Origin: Sulfurimonas sp.
GTDB taxonomy: Bacteria; Campylobacterota; Campylobacteria; Campylobacterales; Sulfurimonadaceae
Direction: 5' to 3'
DNA: 64,000 nucleotides
Assembly: GCA_026988315.1 (NCBI GenBank)
Contig: JALSLJ010000095.1
Location: 1-64,000 of the forward strand
Shown: positions 27,752 to 38,269 of the stretch, one piece after another
Position numbering within the stretch: the stretch's first letter is position 1
How the letters are laid out: each line of letters starts with the position of its first letter
The notes under the pieces: model-generated
Seen by the model: only the letters and a program-made list of their open reading frames with translations
The model's database searches: none
Told to the model about the DNA's origin: nothing
Made by a program: the position numbers and the translations under genes

Positions 27752-30700
27752 TTATAAAATATCCACAGCTTCATTCCCCTCTAAAGCTTTTACGATACTT
27801 CCTTCTACCCTTATTGCTGAGTCTATTATTACATTTTGTAGTTTTGAGATGATGGTTATCTTCAGTGGTCTTCTTCCTGGATGTTGTCTGATAAGAGTAT
27901 ATAACTGTTCTAAAATAGTTGTATCTTCATCTAGTCTCACAGCAAGATTTATAGGTTCAGGTGGTTTTTCTTGAACCTCTTTTTTTACCTTCTTAGTCTC
28001 TTTTGCAGCTTGTTTTAGTGTCATGATTTTTGTCACACCTATGCGAGTAAACATCTCTGTATGAGTGATTTTTGCTTTAAAAGCTACTGGCTCATCTAAG
28101 TCCATCTCTGAGAGTTGCTCTAGCTTATCCGAAAAAAGCATAATCTCGATATTTCCATGAAAATCCATGAGACTTACTATGCCAAATTGATTCCCTTTTT
28201 TTGAAACTTTTTTTTGTATCTCTTCAACTTTACCTATAAAAATTGCATAAGAGCCATCTTTTATGTTTTCTAGCTCTGAAGAGAGAGTATAGCTTAGCTC
28301 CCCTAGTCTCTCTCTGTACTCATCAAGTGGATGTCCTGAAACATAAAAACCTAGAGTCTCTTTTTCAAACTCCAAGATCTCTTTTAGCTCATACTCATCA
28401 GAGTTATTAAGTTCAAGTTTTACAGTGGTTATCTCCTCATCGTCTCCAAAAAGAGAGCCTACTGCATTTTTCTTAGCATCACTTGCTTTTTTTGCAGTCT
28501 CCACTATCTTTTCTATTTGATCTAATAGAGCTTTTCTTGAGTAACCAAACCTATCGAAACCACCCGACTTTATACTTGATTCTATAAAGCGTTTATTTAC
28601 CTTTGAGGGGTCTATGCGGTTTACAAAATTTTCTATAGATATAAATTCACCCTCTTTCTCACGAGTCTCTATAATCGACTCAACGGCAGAAGTTCCAACA
28701 CCTTTAATCGCACCCAAACCAAATAGAATAATATCTTTTTCATCTTTGGTAGTTGCCGAAAATTCAAGATAAGAGTCATTAACATCAGGAGGAGAAAGTT
28801 CAATTCCCATCCTTTTAACCTCATCGATATAACGAACAACTTTATCCATATTGTCTTTATCAGATGTAAGAAGTGCCGCCATAAATTCGTTTGGATAGTA
28901 AGTTTTTAACCATGCGGTTTGAAAGGTAACCATTGCATAAGCTGCTGAGTGTGATTTATTAAAACCATACCCTGCAAATTTTTCAATCAAATCAAAAAGT
29001 TTTGAAGCTTCTTCGTATGGATGACCTTGTTTTACAGCACCTTTAGAAAACTCATCATTGTATGTTGCCATATCTTTTTTCTTACCCATAGCACGACGGA
29101 TAATATCTGAATATCCAAGGGAAAAACCACCAACATTTTGAACGATTTGCATTACCTGTTCTTGATAAACAATGACCCCATAAGTATTTTTAAGAATCGG
29201 TTCCATAATATCAAAAGTATATTCAATTTTCTCTCGTCCATGTTTACGCTCAACAAAACTATCAAGCATCCCCGATTCCATTGGTCCAGGTCTATAGAGT
29301 GCAAGAACGGCAATTAAATCCTCAAAATTATCTGGTTTGAGTCGTTTGTTTAAATCTTGCATCCCTGAGGACTCTATTTGGAACATCCCAACTGTCTCGC
29401 CTGTTCTTATAACCTCATATACTTTAGGGTCATTTTCATCTATCTTGTGCCACTCTATCTCTTTTTTATATCTTCTTTTTATAAGTTTTATAGCGTTATC
29501 GATAACATCAAGAGTTTTCAAACCAAGGAAGTCAAACTTGATTAAGTCAACATCTTCAAGGTAGTTTAGAGAGTATTGAGTTACAAAAGTATCTTCACCA
29601 GATGGCTTGTAGATAGGTGTTTTATACCAGAGTTCCTCGTTGCTTATTACAACACCAGCAGCATGTATGCCAGAGTTTCGCTTTAAACCTTCAAGTTTTT
29701 TAGCAAACTCCCAAACTCTCTTAGAATTTGCATCGCCCTCTATAAGTTCTTGAATCTTAGGCTCTTTTTGAAAAGCACCCTCTATAAATTTCCCTTTTTT
29801 CTCTTTACCATTGAGAGTGATTCCTAGTTCGTCAGGGATAAGTTTCGCCATCTTATCAGCTTGAGAGAGTGGCATATCAAGAACACGAGCAACATCACGA
29901 ATAACCCCTTTTGCTAAGAGTGAACCAAAGGTGATGATTTGAGCTACCTGATTTCGTCCATATTTCTCTACAACATAGTCTATAACCTCTCCCCGACGAG
30001 CTTGCATAAAGTCCATATCAATATCGGGCATACTTACTCGTTCAGGATTTAAAAATCTCTCAAAAAGTAGGTCGTACTTCATAGGGTCTATATCGGTAAT
30101 ATCAAGTGAATATGCAACAAGGCTTCCAGCAGCACTTCCTCGCCCTGGTCCAACAGCTATACCCATCTCTTTTGCAACTTTCACAAAGTCCCAAACGATA
30201 AGCATATAACCTGGAAATTTCATAGAGTTGATAATATCCATCTCAAACTTTAATCGCTCTCTATACTCTTCATGCTTAGATGCATCAACATGCTTAAGTC
30301 TCTCAACTAAACCTAGTTTGCACCTGTATGTAAAATATTCTGCATCTGATATATCTTTATCATCACTACTTAGTTTTAGTCCGTCCGTCTTTGCATATTC
30401 CGGTGTGAACTTAAAATTTGGAGGGGTTGGCGTATCTACAACTGGAACAAACTCTTCTATCTTCTCTACTATCTCTTGTGTATGGGCAAGAGCTTCGGGT
30501 ATGTCAGCAAAGAGCCTTGCCATCTGTTGGGGCGATTTTAGATAAAATTCATGAACTGAGTGACGCATACGGTTTGGGTCATCATAGAGTTTATTCATCC
30601 CTATACACATAAATGCTTCATGGTACTGAGCATCTCCTGGGTAAGTGTAGTGAGTATCATTTGTAGCGACTATTTTTATCCCTGTTTCTCGTGATATACG

Positions 30701-31300
30701 AAGAATTTCATTATCAATATAGAGTTGGTCACCAATCCCGTGTCGCATAAGCTCTAAGTAAAAATCATCTCCAAATATCTCTTTATACTCTAGTGCTACT
30801 GCTAAAGCACCATCATATCCTAAAGCTCCATTTTTTACATTTCTCTCATTTGCTAAGTTTAGATGCCAGTTTACCTCACCTTGAAGACAAGCACTAGTAC
30901 AGATCAGACCCTCACTATGAGAAGCAAGCTCTTTTTTGTTAATCCGTGGAAAGTAATACATCCCCTCTATAAAAGCCTTTGAGGAGAGATACATAAGGTT
31001 CTCATAACCCTTTTTATTTTTAGCAAATAAACAGATATGAAATCTTTGCTTAGTAGATTTATCACCAAGTGTCTCACCATTATGGATGTAGCCCTCCATC
31101 CCGATAATAGGCTTAATCCCTGCACCCTTCATCTGATGATAGAAGTCAATTGCTCCAAACATATTTCCATGGTCGGTCATTGCTACGGATGTCATCCCAA
31201 GCTCTTTTACACGAGAGACTAAGTTTGTAAGTTTATTTGCTCCATCAAGCAAAGAGTATTCAGTATGTAGATGTAAATGTGTGAAAGGTTGTGCACTCAA
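27752..31300 (-). CDS. dnaE: DNA polymerase III alpha subunit
   Basis: FTHLHLHTEYSLLDGANKL, VGPGRGSAAGSLVAY, MPDIDMDF. Confidence 0.97.
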   Translation of the reverse strand: MSAQPFTHLHLHTEYSLLDGANKLTNLVSRVKELGMTSVAMTDHGNMFGAIDFYHQMKGAGIKPIIGMEGYIHNGETLGDKSTKQRFHICLFAKNKKGYENLMYLSSKAFIEGMYYFPRINKKELASHSEGLICTSACLQGEVNWHLNLANERNVKNGALGYDGALAVALEYKEIFGDDFYLELMRHGIGDQLYIDNEILRISRETGIKIVATNDTHYTYPGDAQYHEAFMCIGMNKLYDDPNRMRHSVHEFYLKSPQQMARLFADIPEALAHTQEIVEKIEEFVPVVDTPTPPNFKFTPEYAKTDGLKLSSDDKDISDAEYFTYRCKLGLVERLKHVDASKHEEYRERLKFEMDIINSMKFPGYMLIVWDFVKVAKEMGIAVGPGRGSAAGSLVAYSLDITDIDPMKYDLLFERFLNPERVSMPDIDMDFMQARRGEVIDYVVEKYGRNQVAQIITFGSLLAKGVIRDVARVLDMPLSQADKMAKLIPDELGITLNGKEKKGKFIEGAFQKEPKIQELIEGDANSKRVWEFAKKLEGLKRNSGIHAAGVVISNEELWYKTPIYKPSGEDTFVTQYSLNYLEDVDLIKFDFLGLKTLDVIDNAIKLIKRRYKKEIEWHKIDENDPKVYEVIRTGETVGMFQIESSGMQDLNKRLKPDNFEDLIAVLALYRPGPMESGMLDSFVERKHGREKIEYTFDIMEPILKNTYGVIVYQEQVMQIVQNVGGFSLGYSDIIRRAMGKKKDMATYNDEFSKGAVKQGHPYEEASKLFDLIEKFAGYGFNKSHSAAYAMVTFQTAWLKTYYPNEFMAALLTSDKDNMDKVVRYIDEVKRMGIELSPPDVNDSYLEFSATTKDEKDIILFGLGAIKGVGTSAVESIIETREKEGEFISIENFVNRIDPSKVNKRFIESSIKSGGFDRFGYSRKALLDQIEKIVETAKKASDAKKNAVGSLFGDDEEITTVKLELNNSDEYELKEILEFEKETLGFYVSGHPLDEYRERLGELSYTLSSELENIKDGSYAIFIGKVEEIQKKVSKKGNQFGIVSLMDFHGNIEIMLFSDKLEQLSEMDLDEPVAFKAKITHTEMFTRIGVTKIMTLKQAAKETKKVKKEVQEKPPEPINLAVRLDEDTTILEQLYTLIRQHPGRRPLKITIISKLQNVIIDSAIRVEGSIVKALEGNEAVDIL

Positions 31301-31433
31301 AATAAGGTCCTAAAAATTGTAAATTATTAAAAGATTATAGTAGATTTGACTTAATTTGGAATAATTAATAATTTATTCATTAAATCTTCATAAACACAAG
31401 CTACTATTACAAAAATTTATCTTAAGGGCAAAA

Positions 31434-33353
31434 ATGCAAAACATTTCAAGTAACAGATTCCGCTTTATAAACACCACCTTTTTAATTTTCATAGTTATAT
31501 CTTTCATAACAAGAACAACACTTCTTATTAAGTCGATTGATATGATAGATATAACTTTTGTGCAACTCATCCAAGTTTACCTTATCGGTTTTTTCTATGA
31601 TTTTATAGCTATCAGCTATTTAGTTATACCTTTTGTTATCTACATACTTTTACTACCACAAAAACTTTGGCAACATAAAATAAATAAATTTATGACCTAT
31701 ATATTTACTTTTATATTACTTTTTGGGGTTGTATTTTACGCATTTAGTGAATGGTTTTTTTGGGATGAATTTAGTGTTAGGTTTAATTTTATAGCGGTTG
31801 ATTATCTAGTATATACAACTGAAGTTATTGGTAATATTCGAGAGTCTTATCCTATGGGATTACTCCTTAGCATCATTACGATTATAGCTGCTTTGATATT
31901 TTTCTTACTCTATAAATTTGATTTTTTTACATCATTATTTCAAGATAAGACAACAATAAAACAGCGTCTTAAACCAGCACTGTTTTATCTGGGCTTACCT
32001 GTTATATTTTTTATATCTATTAATCAAGATTTTACAAAAATATCAAAAAATCAGTATAACAACGAACTCTCTAAAGCTGGTCTTTACTCTTTATTTGCGG
32101 CTTTTAGAAACAACACTTTAGATTATGAAACTTTTTATATGACAGATGATGAAACAAAGGTACTAAAAAACCTAAGAGATATAATCCAAACCAAAAACTC
32201 TACATTTTTAAACAACAACGACATATATAGAGAGATACTTAATGATTCTAAAGAGAAAAATCATAATGTTATGATGATAGTTGTTGAGAGTTTAAGTGGC
32301 AAGTTCCTCGAATCATTAAATGGAAAAAAAGGGCTAACTCCAAACTTAGATGCATTAGCCAAAGAGAGCATGTTTTTTAGTAATTTTTATGCAACAGGAA
32401 CACGCACAGTAAGAGGTATGGAAGCTATAACACTTTCACTTCCACCTACGGCGGGAAGGTCGATAGTAAAAAGACCAGACAATCACAATATGTTCTCAAG
32501 TGGCTTTATATTTAAAGAAAAAGGGTATCAGACTAAATTTATCTATGGTGGTCATGGATATTTTGATAATATGAATGAATTTTTCTCTAATAATGGCTTT
32601 GATATTGTTGATAGAACTGATTTTAGCGATGAAGAGGATACTTTTCATACCATTTGGGGTGTTTGTGATGAGGATTTGTTAAACAAAACTCTCAAAGAAG
32701 CAGATAAATCATATAAACAAAACAAGCCTTTTATGAACTTTATCATGACAACTACAAACCATAGACCGTATGACTATCCCGATGGACGCATAGATATTCC
32801 ATCACATAGTGGTCGTGATGGCGCTGTGAAGTACACAGACTATGCAATAGGTGACTTTATCGCAAAAGCAAAAAAGAAACCATGGTTTAAAAACACTATC
32901 TTTGTAATTGTAGCTGATCACTGCTCTTCTAGTGCCGGAAAAACAGAGCTACCACTTGACAAGTACCATATCCCTATGATTATCTATGCACCACATATTT
33001 TAAAACCACAAGTTGTAGATAAGATAGCAAGCCAGATAGATATCATGCCTACACTCTTTAGTATATTTAACTGGTCTTATAAAAGTAAATTTTTTGGCAA
33101 AGATATCTTAAGTAGTGATTTTGAGCAAAGAGCACTTGTTGGAACTTACCAAAAACTAGGTCTTTACCAAGACAATGTACTTAGCATCTTATCCCCAGAC
33201 AAAAAAATAAAAAGCTATGAAGTGATAAGTCAAGATATTTTTCGCACAAAATACAAAGAGATTGCTAGTGATAAGAAGATGAAAGACAACACTATTGCTT
33301 ATTATCAAGAAGCGAGCATACTTCATAAGAAAAAGCTAGATAAAAGTAATTGA
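31434..33353 (+). CDS. LTA synthase/sulfatase-family membrane phosphotransferase
   Basis: N-terminal TM helices; VVESLSGKFLESLNGKKGLTPNLDALAKES, ATGTRTVRGMEAI, VADHCSSSAG. Confidence 0.88.
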   Translation: MQNISSNRFRFINTTFLIFIVISFITRTTLLIKSIDMIDITFVQLIQVYLIGFFYDFIAISYLVIPFVIYILLLPQKLWQHKINKFMTYIFTFILLFGVVFYAFSEWFFWDEFSVRFNFIAVDYLVYTTEVIGNIRESYPMGLLLSIITIIAALIFFLLYKFDFFTSLFQDKTTIKQRLKPALFYLGLPVIFFISINQDFTKISKNQYNNELSKAGLYSLFAAFRNNTLDYETFYMTDDETKVLKNLRDIIQTKNSTFLNNNDIYREILNDSKEKNHNVMMIVVESLSGKFLESLNGKKGLTPNLDALAKESMFFSNFYATGTRTVRGMEAITLSLPPTAGRSIVKRPDNHNMFSSGFIFKEKGYQTKFIYGGHGYFDNMNEFFSNNGFDIVDRTDFSDEEDTFHTIWGVCDEDLLNKTLKEADKSYKQNKPFMNFIMTTTNHRPYDYPDGRIDIPSHSGRDGAVKYTDYAIGDFIAKAKKKPWFKNTIFVIVADHCSSSAGKTELPLDKYHIPMIIYAPHILKPQVVDKIASQIDIMPTLFSIFNWSYKSKFFGKDILSSDFEQRALVGTYQKLGLYQDNVLSILSPDKKIKSYEVISQDIFRTKYKEIASDKKMKDNTIAYYQEASILHKKKLDKSN

Positions 33354-33503
33354 TTCCCTTGGACAAACACCGTGTAGCTAGTTAGAATAAAAGTTATCCT
33401 ATGAAAATTATAATAATTAAATTAAGTTGAGATTATGTTTTTGTATTGTAGAATAAAAATTATTTAAAGTGTAAATAGCTTATCACAAAGGAAGTCACCA
33501 AAG

Positions 33504-35381
33504 ATGAAAGCTTTAAAGTATTTTTTAGTACTTGGTTCATTAAACCTCTGTTTTGCTCAAGAGAGCAGTATGGATGAGCTACTTAGCACATATGAAACAG
33601 AGTCCAAACTATCAAAAATCTCTAAAATAGAATCTGCTGGATTTGTTACTACATACTCCAGAGATGACTTAGAGAGGATGCAGGCTCGCACACTTATGGA
33701 TATCCTAAGAACATTCTCCATACCAAATATATCTCGCACCGCCACAAATAACTCTTACTTCATGAAACCATCAAATAAATCTATGCCAAACTCTGCTATC
33801 CGTCTCTATATAAACGACCACGATATGGCTGCTAGCAGATTTGGAAGTGATGCGATGGTGTGGAGCGATATGAGTTTGGAATTTATAGATCACATAGTAG
33901 TTTACAAAACAAGCTCTTCCATAGAGTTTGGGAATGAGCCTGGTACTGTTATCATAAAACTCTATACAAAATCACCTGAGACAGAAGAAGGGGGGAAAGT
34001 GCGAGTGACAGCAGATCAAAAAGGGAGCGCATCCCTTAGCACTTACTATGCCCACACAACTAAAAGTGGTTTTTCTTACCTCCTTTATGCCAATAAAGAC
34101 TATATTGAAAGAGAAGCGTACTACAATCAAGCGTACGAGCTCAACAGTGACAACGACAGTGAAAATGCCTATGCAAATTTCTCTTATAAAAATTTTGAAG
34201 TGGAACTTGGGCATTATGAAAAAAACAACAATGCTTTTTTAGGAATGGGAAGTGTTTATACCCCCTCAAACACTAAAGATAACAAGCAACATAACGACCA
34301 TGACTATATACATATGAGCAAGAAGTTTGACAATGATTTAAGAGTGCAACTCTCTTATGACATCATAGATGTTGACTTAGACTATTATGATGACGGTGGC
34401 ATAAGTGCTGGAAGCATTGGCATTGTGAGTGATTATGTAGTTGATATTAAAGATAGTGTATTGTCAGCAACAATAGAAAAAACATTTAATTTTAAGAACA
34501 ATAGATTATTTATAGGTGGATTTTACAAACAAAAAACATCAGACTTTAGAGGAAGCTTCGATACAAACAGCAGCAACTTCAAAAACACTCTCAACATCTA
34601 CTCTCTCTATGGGGAAAATAGTTATAGTTTTAGTGAAAGTTTCATGTTTGTCACATCTTTAAAAGGAGATTTTTACCGTTATGACAAAGATGTAAAATCT
34701 CAGGATATGCTCATAGCAAGAGCGGGGTTGATTAAAAATATAGACAACTTTCAAATAAAAGCGTTTTACACTCAAACTTACTATGCCATACCTATGGCGG
34801 CTCTTTACAGTGGGGATACAAATACTCCTCTCAAAACAGATACTTCACTTGACTATCCCGAGCCTACACTATTGTCTCTTGGAGTTAAATATAAGAGTCG
34901 AAATCATGAACTCAATTTAAAAGGTGCGATGATTACAGTTAACAACAAAGTTGTCCCAGACCCTGCAGTGGGTTTTAGAAACTTGGATAATATCTCTTAT
35001 AACCAATACGAACTAGACTACACTTACTATATAGGTGCAAAAAATAAAATAAATGCAAGCATATATAGCGGAGAAAATGGAGAGGGCTCAGAGATGAGTC
35101 CAAAGTATGGGGTAAATATATTTAGTTTTAACAGTTGTGGTAAGTTTGATTTTTACAATCAACTTCTTTATAAAGATAGCTATGAGGCCTATGGGGTATC
35201 TATGGATAAATCTTATGATTTTACCTCCTCAGTAAAGTACAGGCATACTGATAACCTCACTTTTGGCATCAAAGGGGAAAACATCCTAGACAAAGGGCTT
35301 GAGCAAGCATATAGGAATTATTCCTCTTCAATACCTGTATTTGACAGAAAATTTTGGATAAATATGGAGTATCTGTTTTGA
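33504..35381 (+). CDS. TonB-dependent outer membrane receptor
   Basis: Signal peptide; plug domain TYSRDDLERMQARTLMDILRTFSIPNISR; beta-barrel-like C-terminus ending in F. Confidence 0.88.
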   Translation: MKALKYFLVLGSLNLCFAQESSMDELLSTYETESKLSKISKIESAGFVTTYSRDDLERMQARTLMDILRTFSIPNISRTATNNSYFMKPSNKSMPNSAIRLYINDHDMAASRFGSDAMVWSDMSLEFIDHIVVYKTSSSIEFGNEPGTVIIKLYTKSPETEEGGKVRVTADQKGSASLSTYYAHTTKSGFSYLLYANKDYIEREAYYNQAYELNSDNDSENAYANFSYKNFEVELGHYEKNNNAFLGMGSVYTPSNTKDNKQHNDHDYIHMSKKFDNDLRVQLSYDIIDVDLDYYDDGGISAGSIGIVSDYVVDIKDSVLSATIEKTFNFKNNRLFIGGFYKQKTSDFRGSFDTNSSNFKNTLNIYSLYGENSYSFSESFMFVTSLKGDFYRYDKDVKSQDMLIARAGLIKNIDNFQIKAFYTQTYYAIPMAALYSGDTNTPLKTDTSLDYPEPTLLSLGVKYKSRNHELNLKGAMITVNNKVVPDPAVGFRNLDNISYNQYELDYTYYIGAKNKINASIYSGENGEGSEMSPKYGVNIFSFNSCGKFDFYNQLLYKDSYEAYGVSMDKSYDFTSSVKYRHTDNLTFGIKGENILDKGLEQAYRNYSSSIPVFDRKFWINMEYLF

Positions 35382-35803
35382 AAAAAATATTATTATTATT
35401 TATACTAGTATCTATAACTCTTTTGGCATCCCCACAAGATACAGAAAAGAAGATCTACAAGACGATATTAAGCTCAATATTTCCAAAAAAATCTACTATA
35501 CTTGTATGGTCGGACAATCCTCAAAAACAAAAAATTCTCTCTGAGATAAAAAATGTAAAGATTGCAGACAGCGAAGAGGATGCCGATATCTTAATTATCA
35601 ACAAATCTTACGACATAAACGCAACAAACAAAAAAATCTTTGCAGATGGTTATCTTGTTTTTAAACACTACAAAGATGATATAATCGGTGGTTTTTACTG
35701 GCAAAAAGGGAGACCAAACCTCATCTTTTTGAAAAAAAATCTCATAGATCATAATATCTCTTTACCCAATACTCTCAAGAACTATATAGAGGATTATGAT
35801 TGA
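35354..35803 (+). CDS. Small periplasmic YfiR-like (DUF4154-like) protein; probable TTG start at 35378
   Basis: Signal peptide; ADILIINKSYD...GGFYWQKGRPNLIFLKKNLIDHNISLP; coupled between TonB receptor and GGDEF-EAL genes. Confidence 0.5.
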   Translation: MDKYGVSVLKKILLLFILVSITLLASPQDTEKKIYKTILSSIFPKKSTILVWSDNPQKQKILSEIKNVKIADSEEDADILIINKSYDINATNKKIFADGYLVFKHYKDDIIGGFYWQKGRPNLIFLKKNLIDHNISLPNTLKNYIEDYD

Positions 35804-37683
35804 AAGTAATTAATAAGATATATATATTTATAACACTTATCATCTTTCTCTCTATCGGCTTTTTATATCACTCGATACTTAAGATTGACGAGCAAACTAA
35901 AAACAATATAGAAAAAATACTTATCTCAAAAGCGAATTATATTTCGAAAAATGTTGATGAGGAGATTAAAAAAAAGGTAGAAAAAAACCTTTTTGAAACA
36001 CTTAAAAATAATCCAAAGCTTAGAATATGGCTTGAAGATGCTTTTTCTATATCTGTTACACCATCATTTAAGTACATTTATATACTCTACAGAGATAAGA
36101 GCGGGAACTATAGATATCTTCTTGATGGAAGCAAAGAGGATAAAGGGGAGTTCAACCAAAGACTCAATGTTGATAAGGAGAGATGGGATAAAGCCTATGA
36201 TACCAAAGAGGTGCATATAATAATGCAAAATAATATAGACAAGCTTTTTATAACCTATCTTAAGCCTATTCTCTTTAACGGGAAAGTGGAAGCTATCCTT
36301 GCTATCGATTTTTCCACAACCCTTCTTTATACCATCAACAATGCTGTTGCTCCCATAAAAAAAATATTTCTTTATATATTTGCTGCTATATTCTTTCTTC
36401 TTTTTATCTTAATCTATCAAATAATACTCAATATCTACACAAAAAAAGAGAGTATTACAGATCCCCTAACTCAGACTTACAATAGAAACTTTTTAAGAGA
36501 TTTTTTAAAAAATATAAATCTCTCAAAATATCAAATAGCGATGCTTGATATAGATTACTTTAAAAAGATAAATGATAACTATGGGCATAAAGCTGGTGAT
36601 TACATTTTAGCGCAAACAGCAGAGATAATTAGAGATTCAATAAGACCAAAGGATGTACTTGTTCGATTTGGTGGAGAAGAGTTTTTAATCTTTTTTTATA
36701 AAGAAAAAGACAAAAAAACAGATGCGTTTGAAATATCTCAAAGAATACGCAAAAGTCTTCAAGATAAAAACTTTTCCTATGAGGGTGTACGCATTAAACT
36801 AACTGCCTCTTTGGGCGTTGTCTTAAAAACTGGGCACTACAAAACAATTCATGATGCTATAAAAAAAGCTGACGAGAGACTCTATCTAGCAAAAAAACAA
36901 GGAAGAAACAAGGTTGTCGCTCAGGATAAAAATTCACTCAGCAATTCAAATAATGAATATGTCTCTATATCAGATGTCAAAGAAGCACTCGATCACAACA
37001 GAATCATTTGTCATTACCAACCCATAGTAAATTTATCATCAAGCGAGATTGTTAAAAATGAAGCTCTTGTAAGGATGATTGCTAAAGATGGAAACATCAT
37101 TTATCCAAACAGTTTTCTTGATGTTATCCACAATACTAACATCTATAATGATATGACTAAAATGGTTTTAGATATCGTCTTTTTGCAGATAAGACAATAT
37201 AAATCTAAAATAAGTATAAATCTAAATTTATCTGACATTTTAAATACAAATATATACCAAATAGTTTTAGAAGAATTGGAAAAAAATAAAAATTTGGCAA
37301 ATTATCTTACAATAGAACTCCTAGAGTATGAGCAAATAGATGAGGAGATACTGCAAGAGAGGCTATTGCATATAAAATCATTTGGTGTTAGCATCGCACT
37401 TGATGATTTTGGAAGTGGCTACTCAAATTTTTCTATCTTTCAAACTCTTCCAATTGACATTTTAAAAATAGATGGTTCTATTATCAAAAACATCAATACC
37501 TCTAAGGTTGCATTCTCTATTGTAGATTCTATAATACTTTTTTGTAAGAGATTAGATATTGAGGTTGTTGCAGAATTTGTTCATAGTGAAGAGATTTTAA
37601 ATATTGTGAAAGATTTAGGAGTTGAGAATGGACAAGGGTTTCATCTTGCAAAACCGAGAGAAAAAATGATAAAAAAACTTTAA
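35800..37683 (+). CDS. Membrane GGDEF-EAL c-di-GMP turnover protein
   Basis: VRFGGEEFLIFF; NEALVRMI, ALDDFGSGYSNFS, ILKIDGSIIKNI. Confidence 0.93.
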   Translation: MKVINKIYIFITLIIFLSIGFLYHSILKIDEQTKNNIEKILISKANYISKNVDEEIKKKVEKNLFETLKNNPKLRIWLEDAFSISVTPSFKYIYILYRDKSGNYRYLLDGSKEDKGEFNQRLNVDKERWDKAYDTKEVHIIMQNNIDKLFITYLKPILFNGKVEAILAIDFSTTLLYTINNAVAPIKKIFLYIFAAIFFLLFILIYQIILNIYTKKESITDPLTQTYNRNFLRDFLKNINLSKYQIAMLDIDYFKKINDNYGHKAGDYILAQTAEIIRDSIRPKDVLVRFGGEEFLIFFYKEKDKKTDAFEISQRIRKSLQDKNFSYEGVRIKLTASLGVVLKTGHYKTIHDAIKKADERLYLAKKQGRNKVVAQDKNSLSNSNNEYVSISDVKEALDHNRIICHYQPIVNLSSSEIVKNEALVRMIAKDGNIIYPNSFLDVIHNTNIYNDMTKMVLDIVFLQIRQYKSKISINLNLSDILNTNIYQIVLEELEKNKNLANYLTIELLEYEQIDEEILQERLLHIKSFGVSIALDDFGSGYSNFSIFQTLPIDILKIDGSIIKNINTSKVAFSIVDSIILFCKRLDIEVVAEFVHSEEILNIVKDLGVENGQGFHLAKPREKMIKKL

Positions 37684-37684
37684 A

Positions 37685-38251
37685 TTAATTTTTCTGTGAG
37701 TTAAATATATAATCCCTCAAGGAATCTAATTGCATGGAAAAAGTCTCACTCTTGAAATAACCATGTGTTAGTTTTAAAATATTACTTCTATCGTGAATCT
37801 GTATCAACCTTTGCCCATCATTTGCAAAAGCTTTTTCCCAAATATTTGGCTTATATTTTTTATATAATCTCTTATTGTTTCCATGACATAATCGGCACTC
37901 TTTGATATAAATCTCTTTAGCACTATTGTCTGCAACTTTATAGGTAAACCTTGTTGTTTGTTCTTTGCGTTTTGGCACTAGTGATGCTCCTGATGTAGGC
38001 ATTGAAACTATTTTTGGATTGATATCTATCACTTCAAAATCAACAGTTTCACCAGATTCTAAAATCACATAATCGTGTGCAAGATTTAATTCTTTTTGTC
38101 TGCTAAAAGCAGCTTTAGCATCCTCATTTTCGTCAATATTTAGCGTTATCTCTTGAACTGTTATCTCATCTGAGAGTTGTTGAAACTTTTTGGACTTTGC
38201 AGATGCTGTATCTGCAAGAAGTGCGGGTAATAAAAAAAATAATCTTCTCAT
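37685..38251 (-). CDS. Secreted c-type cytochrome-like protein
   Basis: KECRLCHGNNKRLYKKY single heme motif. Confidence 0.7.
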   Translation of the reverse strand: MRRLFFLLPALLADTASAKSKKFQQLSDEITVQEITLNIDENEDAKAAFSRQKELNLAHDYVILESGETVDFEVIDINPKIVSMPTSGASLVPKRKEQTTRFTYKVADNSAKEIYIKECRLCHGNNKRLYKKYKPNIWEKAFANDGQRLIQIHDRSNILKLTHGYFKSETFSMQLDSLRDYIFNSQKN

Positions 38252-38269
38252 ATTTTCACCATCTATAAT

